Origin: Lineus longissimus
Taxonomy: Eukaryota; Nemertea; Pilidiophora; Heteronemertea; Lineidae
Reading direction: 5' to 3'
Assembly: GCF_910592395.1 (NCBI RefSeq)
Contig: NC_088309.1
Span: forward strand, 18,230,599 to 18,294,598
DNA length: 64,000 nucleotides
This document shows, in pieces, positions 1 to 22,057 of the stretch (the first letter of the stretch is position 1; every line of letters begins with the position of its first letter). Both the position numbers and the translations under genes were made by a program. The notes under the pieces are model-generated. The model saw only the letters and a program-made list of their open reading frames with translations. It was not told the DNA's origin and ran no database searches.

Positions 1-536
1 GAATTAACTCGAGAAGTATTGAGTGAGAACAGGTGCTCCAAACAGAAGGTTTCTAACTTAGGGCAGATGAACATTTTTTTCAGTCGGTCAAGCTCTCCCC
101 ATGGGCCAATTTTAAATTCATCTTCTAAATCTACCTTCGACATAACCTACATGACCCCTCAAACTAATGCACCAGATGTTTAAATGAGCAATACACCAAT
201 CAATGAAAATACAAGGATGCTTGTGTTGGTTTATGCTGGTCTATATGAGTCTTTGTTCAATATCATATGCTGGTATTTTGTATAATATAATCATCGCTGA
301 ATCAAACAAAACCCAGGTGTCTTAACTATTCATACTAGTTATTGATGACTTATGACTTGACCCCTGGGCTAGCTCCTGCCTATAATTCCCACTTAAAAAT
401 ATGATAACCTACTGTTGTTCAAAAATATTATCTCTGGTCCATTATTTGCTTGTGACATGTGAGGGTGCGGACAGGTTTCCCTTCATGACATCCCCTTGCC
501 TAAAAACTAATTCTTTACTTGATCTTTCTCTTCCAG
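1..536 (+). other. LONP1 intron (left part), no exon recognised
   Basis: I looked for the preceding LON-domain exon (the PYVGVF-type segment) and did not find it. The stretch is A/T-rich and appears to be intron running off the left edge. Confidence 0.5.
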
Positions 537-11080
<10,544 letters not shown>

Positions 11081-11670
11081 CCAAGCGATTGAACAACTTT
11101 TTAAACTTAAGTAAACTTTAGACACTGAAGCAATCATGTTGCGTTGATCCTGTTAAGTGGTGGTGTGAGTATGTAATGAAAGGTGACTTGGGGGTGGTGC
11201 ATGCAAAGCTGTTTTCAGGTGAGGCTGATGGTAGGTGAGTTTAGGATGTGATTTGAAAGCTTTCTGATGTATACATGTAAGCTTACCTGTTTAACATGTT
11301 GTAGAAACCATCTATCTGTAGCAGTTGTGAAGTGTATACATTTTTTGAATGGATTTCAGGTGTAAGGTGGTTGACTGATTGCGACTTTCATTATAAGAAT
11401 AAACATGATAAAGCAATTGGGGGATGTTGATCAGTATGTACGGACAATTTTCTGATGTTTCATTACCCTTCTCCCCCTTGAATCATAGGCATGCATATGC
11501 TCGACAACAGATCTGCAGCTCCTCTGTACACATGATTGTCAGTCGAGACTGGTGTTGGTAGGCACTGGCAAAGTTGATGTCTTTATACTGCATAGTAAAA
11601 TTCAAGGAAAATTCTTTTTGTAAAAACATATTTAATAATGTTTGAAATCAATAAACTATTATAAACTCTA
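11081..11670 (+). other. Likely LONP1 3' UTR
   Basis: No coding signal follows the stop codon. AATAAA occurs at 11398-11403 and again at 11650-11655, giving 3' UTRs of roughly 340 or 600 nt. The extent is inferred from these signals only. Confidence 0.5.
11650..11655 (+). terminator. LONP1: Candidate polyadenylation signal of LONP1
   Basis: Canonical AATAAA about 570 nt after the LONP1 stop codon, in A/T-rich DNA. A second AATAAA at 11398 could give a shorter transcript. Confidence 0.45.
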
Positions 11671-11699
11671 ACTTGACTGCCTCATCTTTTTCATATTTT

Positions 11700-12907
11700 G
11701 GCCTTTGTGATATGTTACCTTCCCGAAATAAATGCAAAATGGACATCAAATTTACAAATGGTCTTCTTCCCTTAAACATGTCCAATTATTTTAAAATTTC
11801 TGTGTTGTGAACGACTGGCCTTTACTCGGCAGCTAAAAGAAGCTATTCCAGTCTTTTTATCAATATGGCCCTATTTTGCCCTGAAGATGTGATCATGTCC
11901 CATTCTTTCAGGTTCATGATTGATGTTGTTATTGTAACATGAGTGTCATTTTAGGCCTAAGGCCTGTGCTCTGGGCTTTTGCTTGAGCTGAAAAGGACAT
12001 CAGTAGCTTTGAGTAATTCATGTTGTGGTATTTACAGGACTTTGCTTTTGGAAAGAATTGGGTAATAGAATGTGTAGATGCTCTTTAGCTAGTTTTGGTG
12101 CGTCTGTTTCACATAGGCCTTTGACACTTCATATAGGCCTTTGGTACAGATGCACCAAAAACCAGCTAAATGGCGTTTGCACAGTATATTGGACTGATTG
12201 ACAGTGTTGGGACATTTGGGAGGCATTGGGCTAGGCTCTTCAGGAAGCAGGCACGTCTGTCTGATGTGGTGCAAAGTGTACCATGGAGATGATTCCTTAA
12301 CTCAAAACTTGTTTCTCTTGGGTGGTCACTTTTCCTCTGTGCGTGGAGATGTTTGAGTTGACTGCGTGTTGGCCGTGTTTCTTGGCAAGCTGCTTACCAA
12401 CTGCGTGTTGGTGTTAATTTTGGTATGTTTCCAACGATTCCTGTCGGAGAGAGGAACATTGAAACTAACTGTGTGTTGCCTGTCATATATAAAGTTTGTC
12501 ATCAGCTTTATGGTCCAACTATGTGTCAGAAAGTTGCTGCGTTCGTTGTAACATCGGAAATTCCAGAGCTCGAGGAGTGTCATCTCAGTTGTGTGTTTGG
12601 CCTACCAGCTGCGCTTCCTCCGGAGGTGGGGAGTTTGGAGGACTATGACATTCTATTGCGTCATTAGAACTTAAAAGGTAGGACTGAACAGCGAAATTTA
12701 CTTTTCAGATTGTGAGAAGTCATTTGAAGCGATTAATGTTTTTGTTTATAGATTGTTTTGTTTCTTTGTTTTAGTCTTTATGCACAATTTTTGATTACAC
12801 TTTCAGCATTGTTTTTGCTTTGTTTCAGTGGTCAGACACATGCATTAATGTAGGCTAAACCCGGCTGGTATATGAAAAGTGCAGACAAGGCAATTGAAAT
12901 ATGATAT
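11700..12907. other. Intergenic, no gene supported
   Basis: An 80-codon ATG frame at 12425-12667 exists but has no recognisable motif, no splice context and overlapping frames on both strands. Nothing else stands out. Confidence 0.4.
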
Positions 12908-13087
12908 TACAGTAGAATCTGCCTTAGCAGATACCTCTCTATTAAGGACACTTTTTCTATTAAGGACACTGGTTTTGTTCCTAAATTGGTTGTTTTCATT
13001 CAATTCGACCTCTCTAATCAGGACACATCTCTATTAAGGACAGCACATACCAGTCCAGAGGGTGTACCTATTAGAGAGATTCTACTA
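12908..13087 (+). mobile_element. Inverted-repeat element (family A), copy 6, near full length
   Basis: About 180 bp, from TACAGTAGAATCTGCC to TTAGAGAGATTCTACTA. It includes a partial internal duplication of CTATTAAGGACAC near 12,945-12,965. Lies downstream of LONP1. Confidence 0.75.
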
Positions 13088-16000
13088 GAGATATGACGTG
13101 AATGAAGCTGGTTTCAGTTAAACTTGTCAAAATTTAGGTTTAAAGGGGGACTATAGACAGGAGAAGAGGGGCTAATTTGGCAATCTTCAGGTGACTAATA
13201 TACACTGCAAGGCCCATGAGTCATGTCAGATTCAGCAGTAAATATATTCCTCATACTTTTACAAGTGTAAATCATTTCGAAATACTATGAGATGTGAGAG
13301 ACCCCTTTTGGCGACTTCATGTAACTTTATCTTGCATGCCTAGCTGCTGCCTATATTGTCCCTTTAGCTCTAAATAATATCAGTTCAACTAAAAAATAAT
13401 TTCAGTTTAACTGAAATAGTGCAATTGTGACCGAATCGGATCACCATATCAAGCCCCTTTCAGCATTTGGAAACCAGACAAACCCCTAGTTTCAGCATTG
13501 GGAAACCAGACTTAGTTCTCTCTAATTTGCTTCCACGAAGACTATCATCCAAGACTAAGATCAGCTTCACCATAATACTTCCACGACCTTGGTCACAAAC
13601 CATTAGTTCGCCATTAGGGGGCCACTAATGTGACAATAAGCATGCTTGACACGGAGACCAGCTTTTCCCGAGGGAAGTCTGTTGGGTCAAGCACTTTCAA
13701 CAATATTTAACGTCATGCCTTGTCAATTTCTACCTGAAAGCCTCTTTGCTGAAACGTAGACATAATATGTCAAGTATAACCTTAGGAAAGCACAGTGTCA
13801 AATACAGTTGAAACTCTCTATTAAAGACACCATTTGGACTGAAAATGGTGTCAGAATATGTTCGGTTACCATGCAAGTCATCTCATGATGTGCTCTGATA
13901 ACCATATTTAGGCTGCTTCCACTTAAATTGAGGTCGGAGGTCAAATCTTTTAACACCCCCGCGAAATATCTGTGTATTAACCCCAGTACATCGGGAATCT
14001 ATTCGTTCAGTATTTGCGCCTTCAGAATGGGGACAATACTGTCTATCGACCTATACAAAAGGTATACGACGGTCAAGAAGGCTACCCATTTCAGACATAT
14101 AGAAGAATAGGCAAGATAGGGGTAAATGTAGGCTCATTTAGTCAGCCTCCGCGGTCTCCAGGCAGTCTTGTCTTCAACGTTGCCGTCACCAAATTAAGCT
14201 TGTGTTCGTCATTATCCCCAGGCTCGGGCTGATAATGGCTCGGTATCTGAGTTCATTATCCCAATTGAGACCAGACCATGTTCTCAGGTTATTATTCGAT
14301 CGTATTTTCTATAATACACGATGAGGTTAGGGAAAATCTGATAAGCGGCTTTGCCTTACAAAGGTAAGCAGTCAGACACGGATCCCCAAACGGCGAAGTG
14401 TCGCCAAAACGAGCTATTTTGCCTGGACACCCGCCGATTCGACCACCGCCTTGTCTGTGATCCTGACCACTGCACTCTTCCTGGAACCCGTTTTATTTCT
14501 AAAAATATGTTTGCGCGCATGTCCTTCTTGAATTCAATGATGAATTTCCATTCCAAATTTCTCGGCCAACTGGTGTAACACCAGTTACAACCCGAGAGAT
14601 TTAGCGAAATCACACATTTCTTTTGCTCGTTTGTGTAAAATGCTATACGTTCGGTTTCCATTCTGAGGGTAAAGTACACGCACGTTGCACATTGGCGGGG
14701 GTTAGCTTCTTTTGCGGTAGAAGGTACGTAGGCCTTTACCTGTATGTCCAATGCACTCCTTCTTTAAACACCATTGGCTTAGACTCGCAGCCGGTTTTTT
14801 TCAACCCAATGATGCCTAAAGTTGTTATGTCTTTCCGCTCAGATGATGTGCCTATACCCACCAAAATGCACTATTTCGAATTAGACTCGACACCCGTTTA
14901 ACATCGCAACACTCGCGACCTTCTCAACAAATAAGAATGTCAGGAATCTCATAATCCATCCTTGTAGACCAGGGCTTTTCAATATACACCGATTTCAATT
15001 GAATATGTAACGTTGGAGTGAAAAAACGGAATCTCAGGATGGTCCTTATCGATAGTTGCGTTTATGTGGCGTGTCGTCACCGCCATGCGACATAAAATTG
15101 CGCCAACCAACCGATATCTCAGAGATAAACAACATCCGGGTATTGTGCCTTCTTCTGCCAAGATGATCGATTCGCCGGGAAGTATCCAAGGAACAGATGG
15201 TTTCGGTCTCAAGGCAGACCAATTATTAACTGAACATGGACCGCCCGAAACCAACCAGGATAGTTTTCCGATAACTTCCCCTGACTCGTTAAAGCCCTCT
15301 CTCTCATTAGATTGGAGGCAGTGAGAATGAAATCAGTTAAAACGTATTTTGAAAATAAGTCATCAAAATACTGTAGGCCGAAAGAAAGCAGATCTGCTCA
15401 GAAAAAACCCTCTGCGTATGCACTTCGTACAGGCTCTCACGAGTAACGGTTTTGAAGGGCCGCCTTCGTTGGATGTACTCGGTATAGTCCTTGGCATTTC
15501 CGCCCTTTCACCGCACAGTTTGGACCGACACTATGGCCAGATTTCTTGTCTTGAGGGGTTCGTGCAGGGCATGCCGTCCTATGGTACCTGACTTGCTATC
15601 TGTTCTGTGTTGCAAGAGCATTGGTCCGTGTCTCCTATCTTTACCTTGGGGACAGGTGGTATCATATCCGGCTATACCCGATTTGGAGTCTGAAGATCGT
15701 AACTCGATTTGCCCCGAGTTAGCCAATTTGAACTTTGCCACGACAAGCCAATATTTGAATCAATATCATTATTGGCGTTAGTGTCATCCCTAATTTCCTT
15801 AGCGTCGCCTTGAAATCAAGAAGCGTTGTACCAGAATTGGATTTGCAACATTCAACTGCGAACGCAGCCACAAGTTTGCGAATACTTTGGAGATGTGATA
15901 GCGTATTGATGAATCTTGTATGCGTGGGAGCTACCCGTCACTACTTCGACTGATTCGACTACCTGCCTCCGGTAAATTGGAAATTCTTTCTTAGAGGTCA

Positions 16001-16438
16001 TTGACCAGGCATGTAATTTGCATGCAAGTCATTGGCCTGTCCATTAAGCAGCTCTTAGAAGGATTCCTCGGTATATAATAGCCTTTTGTACTGAGATGCA
16101 CAGAGTTGTGACGAGAGCCAAATACCCAAGCCATGCCAGAGGTATGTTGTACCAATGGGGACGAGATCATGTTGCGTATTTTGAGATATTCCCTTACCGG
16201 TCCAGTATAGTATATTTGGCAGAATTGATAGACAAAATTCGATGATTTATTTGGAAAAATTGGCAGGGAAATGAAAAATCTCATGGTTTCAGTTAGTTTC
16301 TACAGCAATTACTGCAGGCCATGCCTGAGGATGTACCGATGGGGACGACATTGCGTATTTTGAGACAATCCGTTATGATACGGTCCTGCTAAGGGAAGAA
16401 AAATAACATTAAACGCATAGTTTTTATATCAATCGTTC
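13088..16438. other. Intergenic, no gene supported
   Basis: Moderate GC with many short frames on both strands (up to 131 codons), none with a family motif. MATGCCNGAGG-type short direct repeats near 16,132 and 16,320 (CCATGCC..A..GTGTACC-like, followed by GATGGGGACGA) suggest an old local duplication. Confidence 0.35.
13803..13845 (+). mobile_element. Inverted-repeat element (family A), copy 7, end fragment
   Basis: Only the left terminus is recognisable: TACAGTTGAAACTCTCTATT then AAAGACACCATTTGGAC. The rest has diverged or been lost. Confidence 0.5.
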
Positions 16439-17338
16439 TTTATTACACCCGGAATGATCCAGCATCTGATTCCATCGTATTTACACACATCAACAAATAG
16501 TTCAACAATATTTTCCAAGCAAGAAGCTTTTCATTATAGTGGCAAAGTAACGGAGTGGCCATTCCTAACATTTCCTCGACGAAAAAAACAAGTAGATAAC
16601 GTCGAGACATGTTCAATCATGATCTCTTTGGAACTGTTACGGAAGAGCCACTGCCGAATATTGCCATAGAATTATTTTTACAGTAAGTTTGAGGAAAAGC
16701 GAAAGCAGAAGAATATGACAAAACAGGAACAGTAAACGCTTTTTATAATAGTATATCATATTGAAAAGGAATTCGTCTGTCAATTTCAACATAACAATGG
16801 GAATAGCCTCTCCAAACTCAATAATGCCCCACAGCCGTAAAAGAGAACATGAAATATTTTATTCTAAAACTTTTCATTTGCTGGAATCATCCATATCTGT
16901 CTCCTCAAATATAGTCAACAATCACGGTCTTCGGTTATCGGACCCTCTCAAACATATTTTTTACAATTTATTGATCACAAGTTTGCCACCCAAACTCTCA
17001 CGCCCTTTGCCTTCAGCGTAGCCAAATTACTTATTTCCTACTCTCTCGCTTTAAAACTGATCAGGCGCGGCCTTAATCCAACCCTTTTGTGATGCTAAAA
17101 TCTCTTGTAGCATCTCAACCGCAACTAGCACATAATGAACTTCCCTTACGAGCCCATTCGCCCTTCATGACCCTTAAAGTCACATCTCGTCTAAAACAGT
17201 TCAAATATATTTTACAATTCGAACCCTGCGTCTTCACGAACGGAGAGACTGTTAATCAGCCGATTAGCGTTTTTGGTTAGGTGTTTTAATTACATTTAGC
17301 CAGCTCTGATTTAAAAACAATATCCACCTGACTATGAT

Positions 17339-17393
17339 AAAAAACGTATTACTTCAAGTACACGCACATGTAACTTGAAGTAATATGTTTTTT
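17339..17393. repeat. Imperfect hairpin, 21-bp arms
   Basis: Left arm 17339-17359 (AAAAAACGTATTACTTCAAG T) pairs with right arm 17373-17393 with one mismatch, around a 13-nt loop. If transcribed as part of a synaptotagmin 3' UTR it would form a stable stem. Confidence 0.7.
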
Positions 17394-20329
17394 AATGACA
17401 TCTCCTTCTCGTTCGTGAAGACGTAATAATAACATATTTACCTCGAACTTCACTGGGTTCAAAACTTACATAATCACATAAATATAGGCGTATACTCAGA
17501 AATTGAATATTGAAGGGGGAAAAACAAAGCAGACCGTCTGTTCCACTCCAAAGACTTAAGAAGACTTTGATATATCATCAAGGGAAGCAATCTGGACACA
17601 TTCCAACAGGTTTCGTTTCTGTTGCAATCAGTGGTGGGTTTGGCGAGAATTTAGCTAGATTGACTGGAATAGTCCTTTTTTTACCCATAGTAATATCTTT
17701 ATCAACAGTATTCTTTGCAGTGGTAACCAGCTTTTGTGTTTGTTGCTATCTTAGAGACTCTCTCATCAGTTTGATTTGCGAAAGGAGTGCGACATGTTGT
17801 ACCCATCTCGACACACATGGGTTAACATTCACGATTTGTGTAAAGGTTAACCCTTTAAGTTTCGAGATGGTATACAGTCATGCTAGTCCTATTACCAAAC
17901 AGCGGATTTTGCTTTGCCTTTCCCCTAACTTCGTGAAGGACAACGATTCCAGCCTTTCACTAAGTGCAGTAGTATAGAGTAAAATCTAATAAATGAAGCC
18001 TGTAGATGTTGTACATGGCACAGACTTAATACATGCAATTATAATCAACGAACACGAAGACAAGAGAAACTGTGCTTCAGAATACTCAACCATTTTCTAT
18101 CTGAGATAATATGACAAAAAGTTGCAGAAACGACACCATGTCATCAATCTCCGAAGCCCATCATCGGTATCAGCAACTGCCCTCTGTTATGCCTTGATTC
18201 GTTTTTTCTCATGTCAGTAACCTACCAATAGATTTTTAAGATGCAAACCCCCTTTTCCTCCTTTCTTTTCATTCGCACTGTTTGTCAAAGATATTGACTC
18301 AGATATAACAGCCGTATAGCATAGTTGTAACAGTGATATACCAACTAATGAATATGTGCTTTTAGTTTATATACAGATCAACCAACTATACAACTTTACA
18401 CAAACACATGTACATATTATTGTTTTACGAAAATATATCTGAGTATTTCATGGCATAATTCTACAACTTATTGAAATCACGATACATATTGGGCCCAATG
18501 GAATTGATTATCCAGAGTTACGTGGGGTAAGAATGCCAAACACCCCGCGGAACACCTTTCCGACTCTGTCTCCGTACGTTTCAGGTTTCTGAAGGAAGCA
18601 CACTTTTTTGTCTGAAGAAAAGAAGTTTGTTCACTGCGGAGTTTGAAGAAAAAGAGCTTCCTTCTCAAAAACGCCTGTAGAAACAGAACCGTTCTTTCTG
18701 CAGGAAAAACATCCCGTTATATTAACAAATATCAGTCTGAAAACACATTTTTCCCCCCAAGTATTCTGAAAGCTATAGAATATTTCTTTATTTTTTACAA
18801 CAAAACATTAGTTGAAAATAACGATGGAGCCAAATTTGTGCTTAATGTGTGTCTTGTACACTTACCATAAAGAAGTCGTTCGATTTACGTCAGTTGATTG
18901 AAAATGCGCCTCTAGAAAAACAAAATATCGACTTTCGCAAACAAGAGTTCCGAAATAGTCTACTTATCTTTGAGGCACCCAGAAATTCAATTTCACGTAT
19001 TTGTCATTCATTATTTCCTATTTCGAGAACTCTCCAAGGAGGTCATGTTATTTTGGAATACATCTGTATTTGAAATGTCATCGAAAAACTGTTTTGTTTC
19101 TCAAAGATGAACGAACTCCATTTCCCGATGCTTTTAGTCAGAGGCTAGAGACTCGCTGACTGAAAAACAATACACGCCAACGATAATGTAGACCGGCGCT
19201 GACCTGCCCCAAAACAATACACGCCTAAGATAATCTTAACCGGCGCTGGCAGCATAGCGGATCAAAGCCTCCTTTAATGGGCTAAAGATAATCTTACAGA
19301 CCCCCGGAAATGAGGTGATGACTTGCAAATAAATCGAATTATTTACAATATCTACCATATATTTGTACTCAATATAAGCATCTCCCGGGGAAATTGGGTC
19401 TGCTTAATGGGTGTCATATTCGTATCAGATGGATGAACTTTGATTAGACTTTAAAACGTTAATTAAGTTGGACTCTAGAAAGAAATCTCGAGATTCCTTA
19501 TCAGCCGACATGAATCAATTTATAAAGTATCGTACAGAGGTTTATTTTACTTCTGGTTCGGCGGGTGTATATGTACGCAATTTTTCTAAACCATCATTGT
19601 CTTACAAACGTTTCCGCTATGCAGATAAAATGGTGGTCAGGAATAAAATTCTCGTTGTTCCGTTGCTCACTTTGTATAATTTATTTTGACATAGGCCTAT
19701 AAAATAAAAAATATGTAAAATAAAATGTAAGTAGTACCAACATCACCCGGAATATGATAAAAACCTGGCCGGTGGTGATTTCGTGAAGATAATGTTTATA
19801 AAGTTGTTCCCCGGTGGATTAACAAATACATAAAGAATACATTTCCAAAACTCATCAAGCCAATTTTTAAAGGAAATGGAGATTTCATCAGACAATTCAC
19901 AATATTTGCGTATGCATCCTCGAAAGTGATGTCTTTGGTGGGCAGTAAAAACTTTAATTATACCAGTATCACAGAGCAGCTCCTTTCCTTATCAGCAAGA
20001 AGAAAAAATCTTTTGGCGTGTTTTTCGGAAATGACTTCTTTATGTGTACATACTAAATACTTACAAAGAACATGTACGGCTAACCCTGTGTGTTGTCGTC
20101 AAAATAAGAGCCCAACAACAAACTATACACACGAATATGAAATTACCATGAATAACGTATATGAACGACACATTTACATGTATAAGGGACGTCGTTTAGA
20201 ATATATTTAATCAAAGTCAGTTAACGAAAAGGTGGGTAATTTAGCTATCACATGATCAAATAAGCATAACAATATTGGCCAGCATCAGCCATTTTAGGCT
20301 AGCTCTTAACCAATCAGAATATTTGTTCC

Positions 20330-20375
20330 CCTACAGACCGGAGTATTTCCGGTTATAATAAAGATGGCGTGAAAG
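20330..20375 (+). promoter_or_regulatory. Candidate ETS + YY1-like promoter motif pair
   Basis: TATTTCCGGTTATAATAAAG followed by ATGGCG combines an ETS-type core (TTCCGG) with an AAGATGGCG YY1-type element. The pair is common at metazoan start sites. The ATG is followed at once by a stop (ATG GCG TGA), so any transcript here would not start translation at that codon. Weak evidence. Confidence 0.2.
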
Positions 20376-21749
20376 CAAGCAGAGGGGGAATTCGACTATG
20401 AAAACATTTTAAGGAACCGGAAACTGTCAGTAATTTGAAATAAAGTCCAGGGTGGTACAGAAATGACCTAAAGAGCACTGTCTCAGGATGACAAAATAAT
20501 GACCAAAAAACCTTAGTATCCATCACAAGAGACTTACGTTCAGGTCCTGACGAATTTGTAATTGGTCGAAAATGAATCCGATGGGAAGTATCTAAGTATT
20601 TACATTTAAGTTAGTAGCGGCCTTCAATGGTCGGTTCTTGTAGCTCAACATGCGAGATATCACCAATTCTGATTATCTGTTGGATATTATGATATGATTA
20701 TTGAATACATTGTAAAACGTAGAACCGTTACATTGTGTACGTTATTTACAACCACAAGACGATACGTGAAATTCGTTTTCATGTATTACCACGGTGTCAC
20801 GACACATGACAAGCACACTCATCACAATCAGACAAAGAGGAGTGCTTAAATTGTAAAACTCCTCAAGGACTCAATAAGTTTGCAGAATTTTTTTAAAATG
20901 AACATCTCACCCCAAAATACAACAATTTTCCAATCAGAATCAAAACAAAAAACAAATGACGCAGACTGTGCTCCTTGCGAACTTTTCCACGAATGGTCAT
21001 TTCATTATGTTTTAGATGATTTTACGTTGAATTTTAAAATATATCACATTTTTAATTTCACCCCGTAATACATCTCTATCCAGTCCCCGATGAGTTGATT
21101 GCGACATTGTATGGGAGGTATATACGCGTTATCATGAAGACCACCGCCCAGTACCCCTCATTTGAAGGTATAGCCCCGAGGGCCAATAGGCAGTGCAGTC
21201 ACCCGCAAACATTCTCTATCCGTTGCAAAAGGGCTGATTCACAAAAGATGCCGCCTCAAAGTGTCCTTCAGTTGTACTTTGAAGGCTTATCTCCACATTT
21301 ACGTTACGTAGCGTATCACGCACAATGCCGGTGCATTTTACGTTGGGCCCTGTTGCCCATAGCGAAGGACTTTTGCATAATAGCATTGAGGCAGTCTTTT
21401 GTCTATTTTAAGCAATATTTTATACAGCAGGTTCAATGCGGAAAATCAGCGATTCCATTTGCTCATGAAATGGTTCCACCTGAACTAGTTTGCCAAAACT
21501 GAGCTATCACCAACACCAGTCTTCAGGTGAACCATTGACAGCTCTACAGATTAGTCCAATAAACCAGGTAGCTTGACCGATTGGCCGGACCAAACTATTC
21601 CACTGCACTGACTATAGTCCCACCCGCCCCAGACAAATCATTCTTTACTCTTCTACTCTACTCTTTTTTTTCTCAATGCCTCTCAAAATATTTCAAAAGG
21701 TCTAATCACAAACCGTTGATTTATCGCTAGATATTCTCCGCCAGCTCGC

Positions 21750-22057
21750 CTATTCTCGCATCTTGTGCCACTCCGCGATCTGTTTCCTTGGACAGTTCAT
21801 CACCTCATTCCAATGCTCCTTCTCTAAGCCTTCCTTATTCAGTCCGATCTCCATCTTGCCTATCACTTCATTCTTGGCCACTCTATCCCAGTCGAGGACA
21901 AGGAACTCTAGACTGATATTCTGTAGACCCTCGTTGTACGGGACTTCGAACACGAAGGATTCATTGAACACTGGGTTCAGCGTACGCTTTTTCACGTGCG
22001 TTTTCTTCTTGGCAATTCTCTGACCGTTGTACAGCAGATATATTTTAACGTATGGAT
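21750..22057 (-). CDS. SYT4: Synaptotagmin terminal coding exon: rest of C2B
   Basis: Acceptor CTTTTCAG; begins mid-codon with AT (completing Asp) then [20 protein letters not shown]. It includes the polybasic strand [36 protein letters not shown] and the C-terminal HWNEV...AEWHKMRE before TAG (21750-21752). The preceding intron end is a tandem array of decoy acceptors. Confidence 0.94.

Larger units (their letters stand above)
16439..21749 (-). other. Downstream of synaptotagmin: possible long 3' UTR or intergenic
   Basis: No coding signal. On the minus strand ATTAAA occurs at 21051-21056 (about 700 nt after the synaptotagmin stop) and AATAAA at 16439-16444 (5.3 kb after it). Either could end the transcript, and only RNA data can decide. 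A 155-codon plus-strand frame at 17510-17977 lacks any recognisable feature. Confidence 0.3.

Noticed and set aside
12425-12667. 80-codon frame downstream of LONP1
   Set aside because: Protein-like at first sight (ends LEDYDILLRH) but it has no recognisable domain, and frames of similar length overlap on both strands.
17510-17977. 155-codon plus-strand frame with hydrophobic middle
   Set aside because: No family motif, promoter or splice context, and it sits in DNA that may be the antisense of a synaptotagmin 3' UTR. Chance frames of this length are expected here.
21095-21502. 135-codon plus-strand frame just past the synaptotagmin stop
   Set aside because: Antisense to the likely 3' UTR; no motif or codon signal recognised.
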